Shown here in pieces: positions 22,800-34,837 of a stretch of DNA of 64,000 nt. The translations under genes were made by a program, and so were the position numbers. The notes below the pieces were generated by a model, which saw nothing but the letters and a program-made list of their open reading frames with translations, did no database searches and was not told where the DNA came from. This stretch comes from Kryptolebias marmoratus (Eukaryota; Chordata; Actinopteri; Cyprinodontiformes; Rivulidae): the NCBI RefSeq assembly GCF_001649575.2, contig NC_051438.1:26903129-26967128 (forward strand), in the 5' to 3' direction. The stretch's first letter is position 1. Each line of letters begins with the position of its first letter.

Positions 22800-25050
22800 A
22801 AGCAATAGTGTGAATGCTTATTCAGAAGTATAGGTAAGATTATAAGCTGTCACTGATAATTAATTTTAATCAATTTATGAAGAAATTTTATTTGTTTTCA
22901 TTTCTAAATAGTTAATAAAGAAATGTATATTTAAGCTCTTCCTGTTCTGGCTCTGTTCTGTCCCCTTATTTTGTTTATTACTTTACTAAAAGAAAAAGTA
23001 GTGAAAACAATTTTGGTGTAAAGAGAAAACAAGTAATGTGTCAATAAATGAGGTGAGGGAATATTCCAGTCAAAGAAATGGAACACATCCAATTAGTTCA
23101 ATACAATTCTATTGGCAGAACATCTTATTATTATTGACCTTTTATGTATTATTCAAACAAAAATAGATTGTGTTTATGCTCAGTATGTGAGATTGTGTGC
23201 AGTCAATGCATGCAGCCGAGTGTTCATTCTCTTGTTTACTATAGATTGGACTTGAATGTTTTATTAATAGATCAATTGTGTTTCGGCATCATCAACCTTT
23301 TAAAGCCCAGTGAAGGCGCATTGATTTCTACACAAAATACACCCAAAAAGGTGTGTTGGTGAAATGTGAGCTCATTGATCAATACGTTACCTCAGAAATG
23401 AGATGAATAGCCACTGAAACGTTTTCACAGGAGAACTGATTGTTGACAGGGTAACATGGCTGCTGTTAATAAAAACAATAAATTACTCCTGACAGAAATA
23501 AAAACAAGTGAAACTCTGCTGTGCTCAAATAATCACCAGCAAAAACTCAATGCAAACACCAATCATCAGACCTGCAGTTAATAACTAATAAAGACAGCTA
23601 TTGGTTAAAAATAATAAATTATGTATTATGTAATAAATATTTATTTCAGTTTGCTCTGAAATCTGTTGAAAAGTTTTACAACTTAGACTTTGATTTAAAA
23701 TTAGGTTGATTTTGCTTTTAGAGGCAATAAATAAATATTGCAATTGTTTTTTTTCATTGTTGCCTCAATGCCAAAGGACATTCAGTGAGCATCTCAAAAA
23801 GTTTTTGCAAACAAGAACTGACACAGTTTCAGGTGGAATGCTGAATTTTTTATTTCATGCTTTAACGTTATGCCTTTATGAAAGCAGTCCTCACATCCTA
23901 TCATGTTAAGTAAATTCCTCTGTAATTTGGATTTGCTGGTCATTTGGTGCGATGGTCACAAGAGGCACTTTCACAAAATAGCCACAAAGACTAGTTTGCC
24001 TTTAAGCAGCCTGACCTTTTATAAATCACTGAGGGGAACTCAGCTGTGTTGACATAGAGTACTTAAAGACTGTTTATGTTAAAGACCAAGTGTCCCCACA
24101 TTCTCTTGTTGCTGGGAATTGAAGCCAGCAGGACCCGGTTTATTGGAGCTGCCATGTTGTAGTTTTGGGACCAGAGTCTGCACACTAGGAATGTGGGGGT
24201 TTAGGTCTCACCTTCTCCCCCACAATGGTGTTACATGACCTTCCTATTAGACATGAAAGAAGTAATTACAGCTAGAGAATCTGGTCCCGTTCCGGCATCA
24301 ACTTCAACTTCTGGTTGGAGGTCTAGATATAAACAGTCTAGAGGAGAACTACAGCTGTCTCCCTCACATCATTTTCAAAACATATTCAGTCCATTGATCC
24401 TATTTGTAGTTTACCAAATTTTGAACTATAATTGACGTGTGTAACCATCGACCTTCTCCTCAGTAATGAATCTGTTCATTGTTGTTTCTCGCCGACTTTA
24501 GGCCGTCGCTACATCTTCATCTCGTCAAGACGATCAGTAGACGTCTCAGTCCTGGCTTGAAGTGTTTTGTAAAAGTGCCTTGTGACTCCTTTTGGCATCT
24601 TTACCTGACGTATTACTCCGTTTATAGTCTTTTTTTGGTTCCTGCTTCAGAGCGTAGCTTTTTTATAACATGAGAGTAATCATCTTTGATGTATGGTGGT
24701 AATTCAAAATGAGGTAACTTTGAAGAGACTGTTCCAGACCACATGGATGTTCAGCCAATTCCAGAACACAATAAAAATACCTAAAAAACAAACAAATACA
24801 ACACACCAACAGTGAAGATTATGCAACAAGAATTTCGCCCTAATTTTATCCATCCATCCAGGATCATTTTCTGTGATAGACACATAGAAAAACATAGCCA
24901 CATGCTTGGCTGTGTTTTCTATCAGACTCTGTTGTAAACCTTTGCATGCAGGCATTTTTAGTATCCAAGATTATTAAAGGCACAATAGTTAGGGTGTGGA
25001 TTTTGTAAGGGTTTTTGTTTTGGACATATTAACTTAAATAGTGTCAATCA
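22800..25050. other. Spacer with probable old repeat debris at 24060-24300
   Basis: AT-rich overall. Bases 24090-24230 hold phrases (GGAGCTGCCATGTTGTAGTT, GAGTCTGCACACTAGGAATG) that look like diverged interspersed repeats. No exon was recognised. Confidence 0.35.
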
Positions 25051-25054
25051 GAAG

Positions 25055-25277
25055 CCTCCAAACCTGGTTTTCAGGGCCTCACAGCTCTCTATGTTTTTAG
25101 ATCTTTTCTTGCTCCAATGTGCCTGATTTAAATGACTGAATTACCTTCTCAGCATGTCAGCATGCTCTGCAGAAGCCTGAAAATGACCTATTCATAAATG
25201 AGGTGTGTTGGAACAGGGAAACATCTTAAACAGACAGGACAGTGGGCCCACAGAACCAGGGTTAGGGGACCACCGTC
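25055..25277. mobile_element. Foldback, MITE-like element, complete copy
   Basis: The left part reads AACCTGGTTTTCAGGGCC and then TTGCTCCAATGTGCCTGATT. The right part reads the near reverse complement, AGGTGTGTTGGAACAGGGAA, ending in GAACCAGGGTTAGGGG. The arms of about 85 bases (25055-25140 and 25190-25277) can pair into an imperfect hairpin with a roughly 50-base loop. This is a very common non-autonomous teleost element, and two half copies lie at 32891-32999 and 54824-54965. Confidence 0.75.
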
Positions 25278-25279
25278 TA

Positions 25280-25790
25280 CCTGTTGAGAAATTTAATCTC
25301 ACATCATGTGTATCAATGTTATGATAGCAGTAGACTAAATAAAAAAGATTACCAAACTTCTCAGAAGCTTTTGGTTTAAAAACCTGCTGCGTTTCATGAT
25401 TCCTCTTGAACTTACAGATACTTTTTGATGGGTACCGGTAGCCGTGTAATTTAGAAAAGCAGAAGAGAGAGCCCTTATCATAAAGGGAACTCTGATTTCT
25501 CCAACTGTGGCACATGGCAAGGAAAAGAAAACCCTGCAAACCCCCCACAGATGTTCCATCCTGCCCTCAAAAGAACAGGCTATAATGACCTTCTTTCAAA
25601 ATTGGGAGTAATTCCAGCAAACTGCCATCAGTGAAGCAGAAACAGCTATGGAGACGCAGAGTTTATTTCCCACGAGTCTATTACTGTTGAAGCAGCCATA
25701 TATATATTAGGCCTTGAAGCAGAAGAAGCACCATGTGATCAAGGCAGTTTTCTTGTGAGCTGGTAGTAACACAGCACAATATGAAATTTA
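25280..25790. other. Spacer, no gene recognised
   Basis: Two overlapping minus-strand frames at 25192-25559 (118 and 74 codons) partly cover the foldback element and are not recognisable proteins. Confidence 0.35.
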
Positions 25791-25794
25791 AATT

Positions 25795-26300
25795 ATATTA
25801 TTTCTTCATTTCTGATCAGCACACTGGAATTGAAGCAATCTCTATGAATCCCTGCTGGCATGAACTCGCTTCCAGGCCCCTGGAGTCTTTCTCTCCATCC
25901 AGCCTTTTTACTGGGGTGTAATTTCTGCTGAGATCCCCCTGAACTTGCCCGCAAAGGTTGTTGTGAATGTCTAATCTGATGCATCGCCACAGTCTCTTTC
26001 ATTTCACCTGAGAGCAAGTTTTCATTTGCTCCCTTGTGTGGACCCTGGCTTTAGAAGCCAAGAAGAGAAAAGGAGGCAAAGTTTCCTCTCAACCAAATAC
26101 ACTTTTCATTAAGAACAGAATGTGTTCAGGTCGCAGCAACAGCACAGATGATCAAATCTCAAACAATGGAGCTACTGGCTCTGCTCCAGGTCTTTGTTTA
26201 CTGATATGAGATCAGGGTGGTGGTCATGCATGTCAGTGCTTTGATCTGATCTCACTTGTGAGTCTGAATAAAAGTGTCATCTGTTGCATTTAGTGTATTA
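25795..26300. promoter_or_regulatory. Candidate conserved non-coding element
   Basis: A high-complexity block of balanced composition holds a TCF/LEF site CTTTGATC (26239-26246), AACAATGG SOX-type (26162-26169) and TGATGCATCG. It has no open frame that looks coding. The texture resembles vertebrate enhancers, but conservation cannot be checked here. Confidence 0.3.
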
Positions 26301-28449
26301 ATGCAAAATCCACCTCCTAGCAAGGCAGTGAGGGAGAAAAAAATGAATATTCGCCTGTGTCTGTGTGATCAAAACATTGCAAATACACTATTAATCTTTT
26401 TCCTGACCTGCACCTTTTTACAAAATAAGCAGAATTAGAAAGTGTAACTAAAATAACACATTTTATTTTTAAAGATAAAAATGTGAGGAACATTATTTAT
26501 TTGGCCTAGAGTTGCAACTTCTGCAACTTTCCTGCAGGACTGTTGCTGCAAGGAGATAAATCTGCACATAATCACAGCCTGCTCTCACAAAAATGCATAA
26601 AATGAACCCAACTTCCCAACACCATCAATATGTGGTGGAGGCACACATGATGTGCAGAAATTACTTACTGGTATCACAGAAAGTAAAAGGTTCTCCTTCA
26701 GTGATCTGAGTACTATAAATGCCTACATTAAGTTAAAAGAGAGCAAAAATCAAGACACATTATTGCATTTAAGGTAATATATGCCTACTAAAAGCATAAT
26801 GTGATGGAAAAGACAAGTGTAGCCCCTTTAAACTCAAAATATTTATTGCTATTATTACTGAAAGTCAGTTTTGTCTAATAAAAAACAAACCACAAATAGC
26901 AAATTTTTCCTGCTTCCACTGAAATACTAAGAGTATTAATAATTTCTCAGTTGCATTGATAACATCAACAATGACATCAGAGAAGCAGACTGTGTTTTCA
27001 AGATGAAACTAAGATAGCAAATAAGAAATCTGTAGAAAGAAACAATTTTCTGATTTTGATATAACATGGACATTGGTTTTAGCAGGTCTTATGTAAATAA
27101 AAACCCCAAAACAATGAATAAAATAAAGTAAAATAAAAACCTTTTTGCCAGGAAATGTTATGAAACCATTCCCAAGCAATTCTCAATTTTACTGTTGAAT
27201 GTTAAAATTTCTGACAGTACAACTAGAAAAATGGCAGTCCAGTTTAAAGTTGCATCTGAAGGAAAAAGAAGAAAGAAAGCTCAATATTTTTTGGAAAAAT
27301 GTACTTTGGAAGTAGACTATTTGGGGTTTGTACAAGTTAATAGAGGGAGACAATCTGTATTTAATCTTTATCTTAGAAGTTATGTGGCCAGTGCTAATTC
27401 AGCTGACATTTATGACCTCTCAAAGAAATTATCATTGGATGAAGAATAAAAACAAGCAACAGAGTTTAGCCGTATTAAAGAAAAACAGTCGGACCGTTCG
27501 GCCTGGACTGGCTGTGTGACTCCAGGACTAAATGACGTCAATTAAAAAGACTTAGAAATGCTGCCAGGTGGCTTGTTATCTTGAAATAGCTGGAACATTT
27601 TTAGATGTTTACTTGGCTGACATTGTAAGTCATTGCAGACAGGAGAATGGTAATAATCTAAAAATGTCCCCTTGACATTTTCCGTTGTGAGACTGAAAGA
27701 TAAAAGTTTGTGTCCATGAAAACAAAAGGTGAACTGGCTGCTGTTGGATTATTTAATTTATTTTTTCTGTGCAAATGGAGGTTTGTAAATTTGTCATGTT
27801 TTTTACAGCTTCACATCGTGATGTTGTAGCGCTAACAGAAGTGAGCGTCCTTGGTTGTTTACGGTTGTTTTGTTTTGTTTTACTGACTACCTGATTTGCA
27901 GACATTTTAATTTGCAAGAGACTTATAAAAAAAGCATAAACCAAAATGTTTCCTTCACTTTTACAGATTTATTACAGTTCTTTGTTAGGAAAACAAATGA
28001 GTACATGATGTGAAAGTAACTCTGGGGCATTAAGTGGTTGTAAATCAGATGCTGATTAAAGCTGTCCATTTGACATGAGTGCAAAACGGAACTGATTTAT
28101 GTGATTTTCTTGACAGGACTGTGTATTACTCACATGTAATACTGCACAGTGGCACCGTTTATACTACTTTAAAGTTTATACTACCTATTATATTAAAGAA
28201 AGTCAATTTGATAGCACAGTCTTCAGCTTGGGTTCCATCTTTTCAGAATAAAAGTAAAGTTTTAAAAATGTGTTATTGTTTTGTTTTGTTTGGTAAAACA
28301 GAGATTCATGTGAAAGAAAAGCACCTCGATCTTTGTTCCTTTCGCCGTTAAAGCATTTCATTTAGAAAATGCTTTGTCTCCCTTTTGAAAAGTCAGAGCT
28401 GTCAGGGTCAGTTTAAAACTAAATACATTTTCTCCCTTTTTCTCCATCC
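26301..28449. other. AT-rich spacer, no gene recognised
   Basis: An 84-codon plus-strand ORF at 27195-27449 (Lys-rich start, GKRRKKAQYF) matches no family I know and has no convincing splice sites. Confidence 0.35.
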
Positions 28450-28454
28450 ATCTG

Positions 28455-28560
28455 CGCGCCTGTAAGGTCAAAGGTCATTAAGCTGCTATATCTCAGGATC
28501 CTCTTTAATCTAGTAGACGTAGAGAGAAAAATAAATCTTTTAATGAATTGTCAAAGCTTT
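28455..28560. repeat. Probable dispersed repeat with a perfect DR1 motif
   Basis: AGGTCAAAGGTCA (28465-28477) is followed by TTAAGCTGCTATATCTCAGG and TAATCTAGTAGACGTAGAGA. The style (ATATCTCAGGATCC) is that of interspersed repeats. The DR1 is the consensus for HNF4, COUP-TF and RXR heterodimers, but its function here is unknown. Confidence 0.4.
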
Positions 28561-28689
28561 TACAATTTGAAATCATTTTTTGCTGTTATTTGTAGAAAGG
28601 TTGACCCAATTTGATGTTTGTTTTCTGCTCAAATAAAACAGTATTAGGGTAGAGCAGCCATTAAATATTTGGACTCAGACTTATTTCGT

Positions 28690-28830
28690 GGGCATGTAAT
28701 TGCCACCGTCTGTGTGTTTGTTTGTCTGTTTGTTATGGATAGATGGATAGATTTTAATGAAACTATCAGAGAGTAATCATTGGATGTCAGGTGCAGCTGG
28801 TTCATAAGAACAGGTGGAGTTTCACCCTTT
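28690..28830 (-). repeat. Fragment of the dominant mid-repetitive family (minus orientation)
   Basis: GATGGATAGATTTTAATGAA followed by ACTATCAGAGAGTAATCATT matches, in reverse complement, the TACTTTCTGAGAGTTTCATT phrase at 32833-32852. It also matches the plus-strand phrase at 59308-59340. Confidence 0.7.
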
Positions 28831-29619
28831 AAAAAAAAAATCATATACCCCAAAAAGTAGTTCCTCCTAATAAATAATGTTACTTATTAATCACTTAGCT
28901 TGCTGAATATTGTTTTGTTCTGTGTTTTTCAACTATTTTTAATGTTTTAAATTAAACTAAAAAATGATTTTTGGTGATTCATTCATGGGGCGAGACAGGA
29001 CAGAAGATTCATCACATCGACCTGTCAGCAAAGATCCAAACTACAGGTAGCTGCAAAAGAGTCTCATAGGGGCAGAACTAAGTCTGCTCCATGAACACAT
29101 TCTGCTGATTTTAGCTCATTCATATGTTCACCACTAATGCTAAACCTCACATAATCCTCCTGAATACAAGACTGGTGTGCAGTATAACCTGCTGTGTTCA
29201 ACAGTGGAGATTTCCTGTTTAAAAGTCCACTTGTAAGACTAAAATTAGAAGATAAATTATCAATCAAGCAGCTTGGACTAGAACAAAACACAAACAACTA
29301 AGAACAGAAGGGAGATATACAACAGGATGGAGTATGTCTTGTAGAACTGTTACTTATAATTAATTTAAAAATCCAATAAATCTCCAGGTTAAAAAAAATT
29401 ACTATGGAGGAGAATATCTTTGCAACCCACTATATGTGTGTGTTTCTCTCTGTTCTCTGTGTGTACCTGTTTGTCTGTTTTATTTTACACAGTTAGAATA
29501 AAAAAATATCCTTTTGCTTCCATCACTGTATGATTTAATTATTAGAAGGAGTGTTTATGTGAGCTGCGTGAGACACAACCTCAGGAATTCAGGAATCGAA
29601 GACGCTAATATTTATGCTC

Positions 29620-29795
29620 AGGAGCTGCTTCTGTTGGGCGTACATCTACAACTGATTCACTTTCAACCCAATTTCAAAATGGCCACCACAGCTACTCAAC
29701 TAGAAAACATAAAAACAACTATAACAGTTAATTTAAGCTATAACTTGTAGCTGAGAGCCATCTCCAACACATACTCTGAGCTCTAACAGATAGCT
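29620..29795 (-). repeat. Fragment of the dominant mid-repetitive family (minus orientation)
   Basis: GTACATCTACAACTGATTCA, then CCAATTTCAAAATGGCCACC, and AGCTGAGAGCCATCTCCAAC correspond to the same successive parts of the family seen at 59470-59640. The 78-codon ORF here (29514-29750) is an artefact of the repeat. Confidence 0.7.
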
Positions 29796-29799
29796 TGAG

Positions 29800-30255
29800 A
29801 TCACAGGAAATGTTATTTTCATAATTTGACCAAAACAGCCATAATTTATATTTCAGAACAGAAAGATAATCTTTATTTAAAACTAACATTTTTTCAAGGA
29901 AAAACATCCTTCAAGGAATGTTAGGTCTTGAATTTATTAACTTTTTCAAATATTTGTTTCATTTATTATTTTTTATATCTTAAATGTTTCAGTACATTCC
30001 CAATGCAACTAATGGACTAGAAAAACATCATTCCTGTATTATTATCATCACAAAACAGCTAAGATATCTGTTCTGACCTTCTGGTTAAAGTTCTGACTAT
30101 AATTGTGTTTTCCTGCTCGTATTCTTTCAGGAGAGAGAGCAAGAGAGAGAGAGAGAGAGGAAAAAAATGACGTCTTTTCATATCTCCTGAGTGACAATTG
30201 TGAGCGCGTTTAAGGGTAGTTACAACACTCCGGTAAACGCTCATTGTACAGCCAC
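29800..30255. other. AT-rich spacer
   Basis: It contains a short GA tract (30130-30160) and nothing else that can be assigned. Confidence 0.45.
30129..30161. repeat. (GA)n microsatellite
   Basis: A GA-rich tract interrupted once by GCAAG. Confidence 0.9.
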
Positions 30256-30655
30256 TTGTTTATTATTCACACAGCATTTAGAACCATGCTGCAGTCTGCC
30301 TTTATGAGTAAAATGTGGGGCTCGACCTTGTTTTTCAGATTCACATTGCCACACATTATCATATGTTACAGAGATGCTCTTGTCAACTACAGATGCCATT
30401 AAATATGCGAACATCCGGGAAGACAGGATCTACTCTAATTAGACCAATCTGCATGCATGCTGTGTTTTGTGCAGTTAGCTCTTAGATTTAAGATGCAAAC
30501 TGAATCCCACAAAGAGTCACCTCACAAACCCCTTAATGCAAGCTTTGATTGCACTTCAGCTGTCATAAAACGTGATTTGAAAACTCCTCTGCCTGCATTA
30601 AATCTCCATAATGAAACAAAAGAAAAATGCCACTACCATTAGCACACAAATTACT
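30256..30655. promoter_or_regulatory. Candidate conserved non-coding element
   Basis: A complex block with many homeodomain-type cores, including CTCTAATTAGACC (30433-30445), GCATGCATGC (30452-30461) and ATTGCACTTCAG. There is no plausible coding frame. Annotated as enhancer-like on texture alone. Confidence 0.3.
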
Positions 30656-32500
30656 ATTTTTAATTCTTTAATGCTGAACCTCATTATATTGGGGGTTGTG
30701 TGCAGGATGAAGATTATTCAGACACTTAACTTTTTCTAATATTAAAAAAAACCTGTTGTTTACTCCAAATAAGTCAGGATGTTGCACACTACATATGTGC
30801 AAGTGCCTATAATGACATTAACTTTACAACTTGTCAAGATCATCTGTTACAGTGTCTGCGTATATATTTTATGCTGGAAAGTTTCCAGCAATCCTTTAGT
30901 GGATATAAAAAGATGAAAATTGCAGTGTAGTCAAAAAACAACAGTTTTCAGGTGTTAAAAATAAACAAAATAAAGTTTACTTAAGGGGTTACCTTCAAGC
31001 TGCACATCTTTTTGTGACGGTCATTTTCAGGAAATTGACATTTGCTTTTATAAGTTGCAATAGACATTGTGAGAGTTTCTGTTTTTCTAAAGCTAACCAG
31101 CAAGTGAAGTGAAAAAAAAGACTGAAGTCTAAAGAAAAGGGGAACAAAAAGGGAAGAATAAAGGGTTTCAGGTGAAACAGTAATGAGTGTGATTTTACTG
31201 CCAAACCACATTCAGGACTCCAAATGTGGACTTTATTTTGCCTTTTAAAATTGGTGAACACTTCTTTCTGATTGTTTTGCAGTATGACTGTATATTCACT
31301 CTTTTTTACACACAAATAAAGAAAAATGTGTTCCTGGAAACAAATTATAGTTTACAAATTGTCAGTTTCGCAAACGTTCATAAACTGTGCTAGGTAGAGT
31401 CATGAACAGAGATTTTAATTGGCTTGGACAGTTCTGTAACTTTTAAATCTTTTTTTAGAAAGATTTATTATTATTATTCTTTTGACCTCACCATCTGGGT
31501 CATTTAAATGTGTTTGCCCATGTTTATTGGACAATATCCACAATAAAGTAACTGTAATCTCTCTAAAATTCAAAGCATTTCTATTAATTAATTTCCCTCA
31601 GGGGATGGATAAAATATTTAATAATTACTTTTTAACTATTTCCCTTCATAATGCAAAACAACAAGTATTGTAGTGTATTGTATTTTTTATGATTCATTGT
31701 AGCTGAAACATATTTTGCATATTGGAGATCTGAATGTATTTTAGGAAAAACATAAAAATAATTTATTTCCTCTCTAAATAAATGAGTTCTGGGTTTTATT
31801 CCCCAGCCTTTAATAATAATAATAAAGAAACAACCAATTAAAGGACAAAACATTAACAAATACAACTTCTAGACAAAAAATACCAGCTGTAAGGTTTAAT
31901 TTTTTTTAATTATGAATAAACAGAAAGAAATTGAACCTGATTTTGCAACCAGAGAAGCAGACCCTCAGCTGGATCTTACCTCAGCTTTCCAACATTTTTA
32001 TTCTGAACTTTTTTAATCTAGTTTTTTTTTTTTTTTTTTTCTGGATTTCTGTGTAGCAGCTGCAAACATCCAGCCACTGAAGAAACAGCTGACCTTCAGG
32101 GTCTTGACTCCTGACAATTCGCAGAATTTGTCTGTGTTTTTCTATAAATACAAGATAAGGGCCATGCCAGATGCCATGTGTAGCTGTGTGTGTTAATTGA
32201 GACCTAGCTCCGGTGACCTCTGTGTGAGTCCAGGATCTCTGAGCTCTCACCCATCGCTGTGGGTAATTGGCACAACCGCAGCAGCAGCGAGTTGACATCC
32301 CGTAGGAACAGAAAACAAAAGATAGCTCAAGACACTTTTGTGGACAAATGATCTAATAGTTCCAATTAAATTTGATCAAGAACAATTCCTGTACATTTAA
32401 ATCTTCCTTTTTGTTATGAAAAAAAGCTTGAGTGTGATGCCATTTTTCTCATTAAATGAATAGATTATTATGAATTTTGCGAACAAAGAAGAAATTTATT
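30656..32500. other. AT-rich spacer, no gene recognised
   Basis: Two overlapping minus-strand frames at 30981-31315 (76 and 106 codons), and a third at 31981-32298 (105 codons, with poly-Lys from a T19 tract at 32022-32040), are not recognisable. An AAT microsatellite lies at 31811-31827. Confidence 0.4.
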
Positions 32501-32504
32501 ATAA

Positions 32505-32890
32505 TTAATGGCCTAGCATTCCTTGAATGGATGCATGTCGCCCGCCACCTTTCATGCCTGAGTTTTAAAATGAGATCTTCATATGCTGAGAGAGGGTGGA
32601 GCCCTTTAGGTCAAATCTTGTAACTGATGGTATGTGTGTTCTAATGCAATATATGTTTAGTATGTATGTGTAGTGTGTGCTGGGGATGACTCTAGTTTAA
32701 TAACACAACAAGTTTTAGCTCAATATTTGTAAAATTGGCAAAGTTACAGTCATTTATATATGTGTTTTCTAAGGTTGCTTAGTTGTAGCACTAAAAGTTA
32801 ATTAGTTCATTGCAGAAGTACCTTCAGTGAATACTTTCTGAGAGTTTCATTAAAATCTGTTCACTGGTTCATATAATATTTTTTATCACT
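32505..32890 (+). repeat. Longest copy of the dominant mid-repetitive family (plus orientation)
   Basis: The order GGCCTAGCATTCCTTGAATG, CCGCCACCTTTCATGCCTGA, TGCTGAGAGAGGGTGGAGCC, AGCTCAATATTTGTAAAATT and TTTCTGAGAGTTTCATTAAA gives the framework to align the other fragments. The copy ends where a foldback element begins. No coding capacity or clear terminal repeats were seen. Confidence 0.75.
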
Positions 32891-32999
32891 GCAGAAGCCT
32901 GTCAATCATTAAGTCAATAATATCAAGTGTATCAAAGCAGAGAAACACCTAAAACATGCAGAATAGTGGCCCTGCAGGACCAGGATTGGACACCACTAC
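32891..32999 (+). mobile_element. Half copy of the foldback MITE-like element
   Basis: GAAACACCTAAAACATGCAG, AATAGTGGCCCTGCAGGACC and AGGATTGGACACCACTA form the right arm of the element that is complete at 25055-25277. Confidence 0.75.
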
Positions 33000-33039
33000 T
33001 ATAGATAAATACAAAGTCTGGTTCTTTAAGCAAAAAGGG

Positions 33040-33700
33040 TTAACTGTGGTAAAAGTAGAGAGCCGGTGGAAAAAGAAATTGAAGACGTGGAGGTCTGTAC
33101 TGGAGAGAAAAAGAATGAAAGTCAGTAGAGAGAAAAAAACCAATGCATGAGTGTGCATGCAAGGGAAGCAGGTGAAAAAATGCAGATGCAAGGAGTAGAT
33201 GTAGTGATGGTGGATGAGTTAAGTGTCTTGGGTCAACCATTTTCTGCGATGGACAGAGCAGAAAACAGGTGAAGAAGGTTTAGTAAGAATGGAATCGGTA
33301 TAGACGAGTATCAGGGCTGATGTTTGACAGAGGCATAGCAGCAAGAGTGAAAAGGAACATTTACGAGACAGTCGAGAAACCTGCTATGATGTGTTGTCTG
33401 GAGACAGTGGCTCTGTCTCAAAGATAGGAAGCTGAGCTGGACGTGAAAGAGATGAAGATGGTTTGGACATGTGGTGAGAAGAGATACATATATTAGACAA
33501 AGAATGTTGGCAATTGAGCTGCCAGGCATGAGGAGAAGAGGAAGACCTCAGAGAATATTCATGGTTGTAGTGAAGGAGGACATGAAGATGCTTGGTGTAA
33601 CAGTAGAGGTAGATGATCTGCTGTGGCAACCCCTGAAGGGAGGAGCTGAAAGACAAAGAAGTATTGTTTGTCTGAAGCTGTTCAAGTGCCTTTCTCTCAC
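33040..33700 (+). mobile_element. Non-LTR retrotransposon (LINE) fragment: degenerate C-terminal part of the reverse transcriptase ORF
   Basis: Read with several frameshifts, the plus strand gives pieces in the order of a fish LINE reverse-transcriptase tail. These are KLKTWRSVLERKRMKVSRE (33073-33134), AREAGEKMQMQGVDV (about 33158-33203), IAARVKR (33337-33357), KPAMMCCLETVALSQ, and then RRRGRPQRIFMVVVKEDM (33531-33584). The last piece is the hallmark basic RRGRP motif followed by DVVKEDM-like residues. The catalytic core of the polymerase is missing. A premature stop after KTNA shows an extra base in the frame near 33139. The element is dead and 5'-truncated; its clade was not assigned. Confidence 0.8.
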
Positions 33701-34500
33701 ACAAAATTATTAAGGATGTAAAATAACTTTGAAGATTCAAATTCATCATAATCCATCCTTTTCTTGCTAGTTTTACATGAAATATTTTCAATTAGAGGTT
33801 GTAGTTTATGGAGTATAGTCAAAATTATTATGTAAGTTTTAAACCATCATAACACTTTCCAAAATGCAGCTTGATTTGTGGTTGCATTTAGTTTCATTTT
33901 TCCTGAATGCCATTTTCACCCATGGAAGAGGCAACAGAGCGAGCAGCTATTTTTTCACTTTGTTGAATGGGGGAGGAGGGTGTCAGTGCATGAGGGGGGA
34001 TGGGGATGCAATGCCCCTGGGGGGAGGGCAGCACAAATCCAAGGGAACAGAAATGCATCCATATTTGGCAGGGCTTTTGTCTCCCCTGACAGCTGAGTGT
34101 ACCAGTGGAGTCCCACTATAATGAACTGGATTAAAATGTGAGTGCAGGAAAGCAATGCTCCTCCCAGGACAAGATGGGGGGAGAAATATGTGTGTGGGAA
34201 GAGGTGTTTGGGTTAAGAGAGGTATGCCTTTATGTGTGTGCAAGTTCAACACCATGGTGGATCAAAATAATGTTCGAAAAAGCTGGCTTTGTGGCTCATT
34301 AAATGGACTTCCTAGAAAATAATTGCCTTCTAAATGCTGTCAGTGCTTCCCTGGTTGTTTCTTATATTGGAACGTGCAAGGAGAAAATAAATTTTGCTTC
34401 TAATGAGTAAAGATGAACCTGACTCTGCATTAAATCACATATATGTGGTGTGATCAAATTACCATTCACACTCAGCTTTCCAGGCTGATTAAAACACCTG
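33701..34500. other. Complex, G-rich spacer, possible regulatory DNA
   Basis: G-runs at 33968-34030 lie beside a perfect CArG box CCATATTTGG (34059-34068), the SRF consensus CC(A/T)6GG. Short open frames on both strands across 33864-34255 reflect local GC content and match nothing known. Confidence 0.35.
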
Positions 34501-34760
34501 AAACTAAACAATAAAGCAGTGCAGCCATAATTTAATCGTCCATCTTGCTCATTCTGTATTCCATTACTTTACACACTTTCAACATGACCTTAAACCTCAG
34601 TGGATTCCATTTATTGATGCATTTCAGGTATAAATCTCCTGATGAGAGAAAAGCAGTGATTTTGATCTGCATTTTATTGAGCTTTAGATTGTGCTGGGAA
34701 CCTGATGAGATGTGGGGGCTGCATTAATAGTGTTAATGTTGACGACCACTGTGCTCCGTG
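34500..34760. promoter_or_regulatory. Candidate conserved non-coding element
   Basis: A homeodomain-rich block (CCATAATTTAATCG, TTTATTGATGCATTTCAGG, GGCTGCATTAATAGTGTTAA) with no convincing frame. Confidence 0.25.
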
Positions 34761-34837
34761 TTTGTCTTCACTGCAGTGTCTCTTACTGTTGCTGTTAATA
34801 ACTTTCACATCTATAGCTTAGTGAAAGACAAGGCATG

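Noticed and set aside
33968..34030. G-quadruplex candidate
   Set aside because: The G-runs are separated by loops longer than usual for a stable quadruplex, so the canonical pattern is not met.
33864..34255. Four overlapping frames on both strands
   Set aside because: They arise from local GC-richness and G/C runs; none shows a domain.
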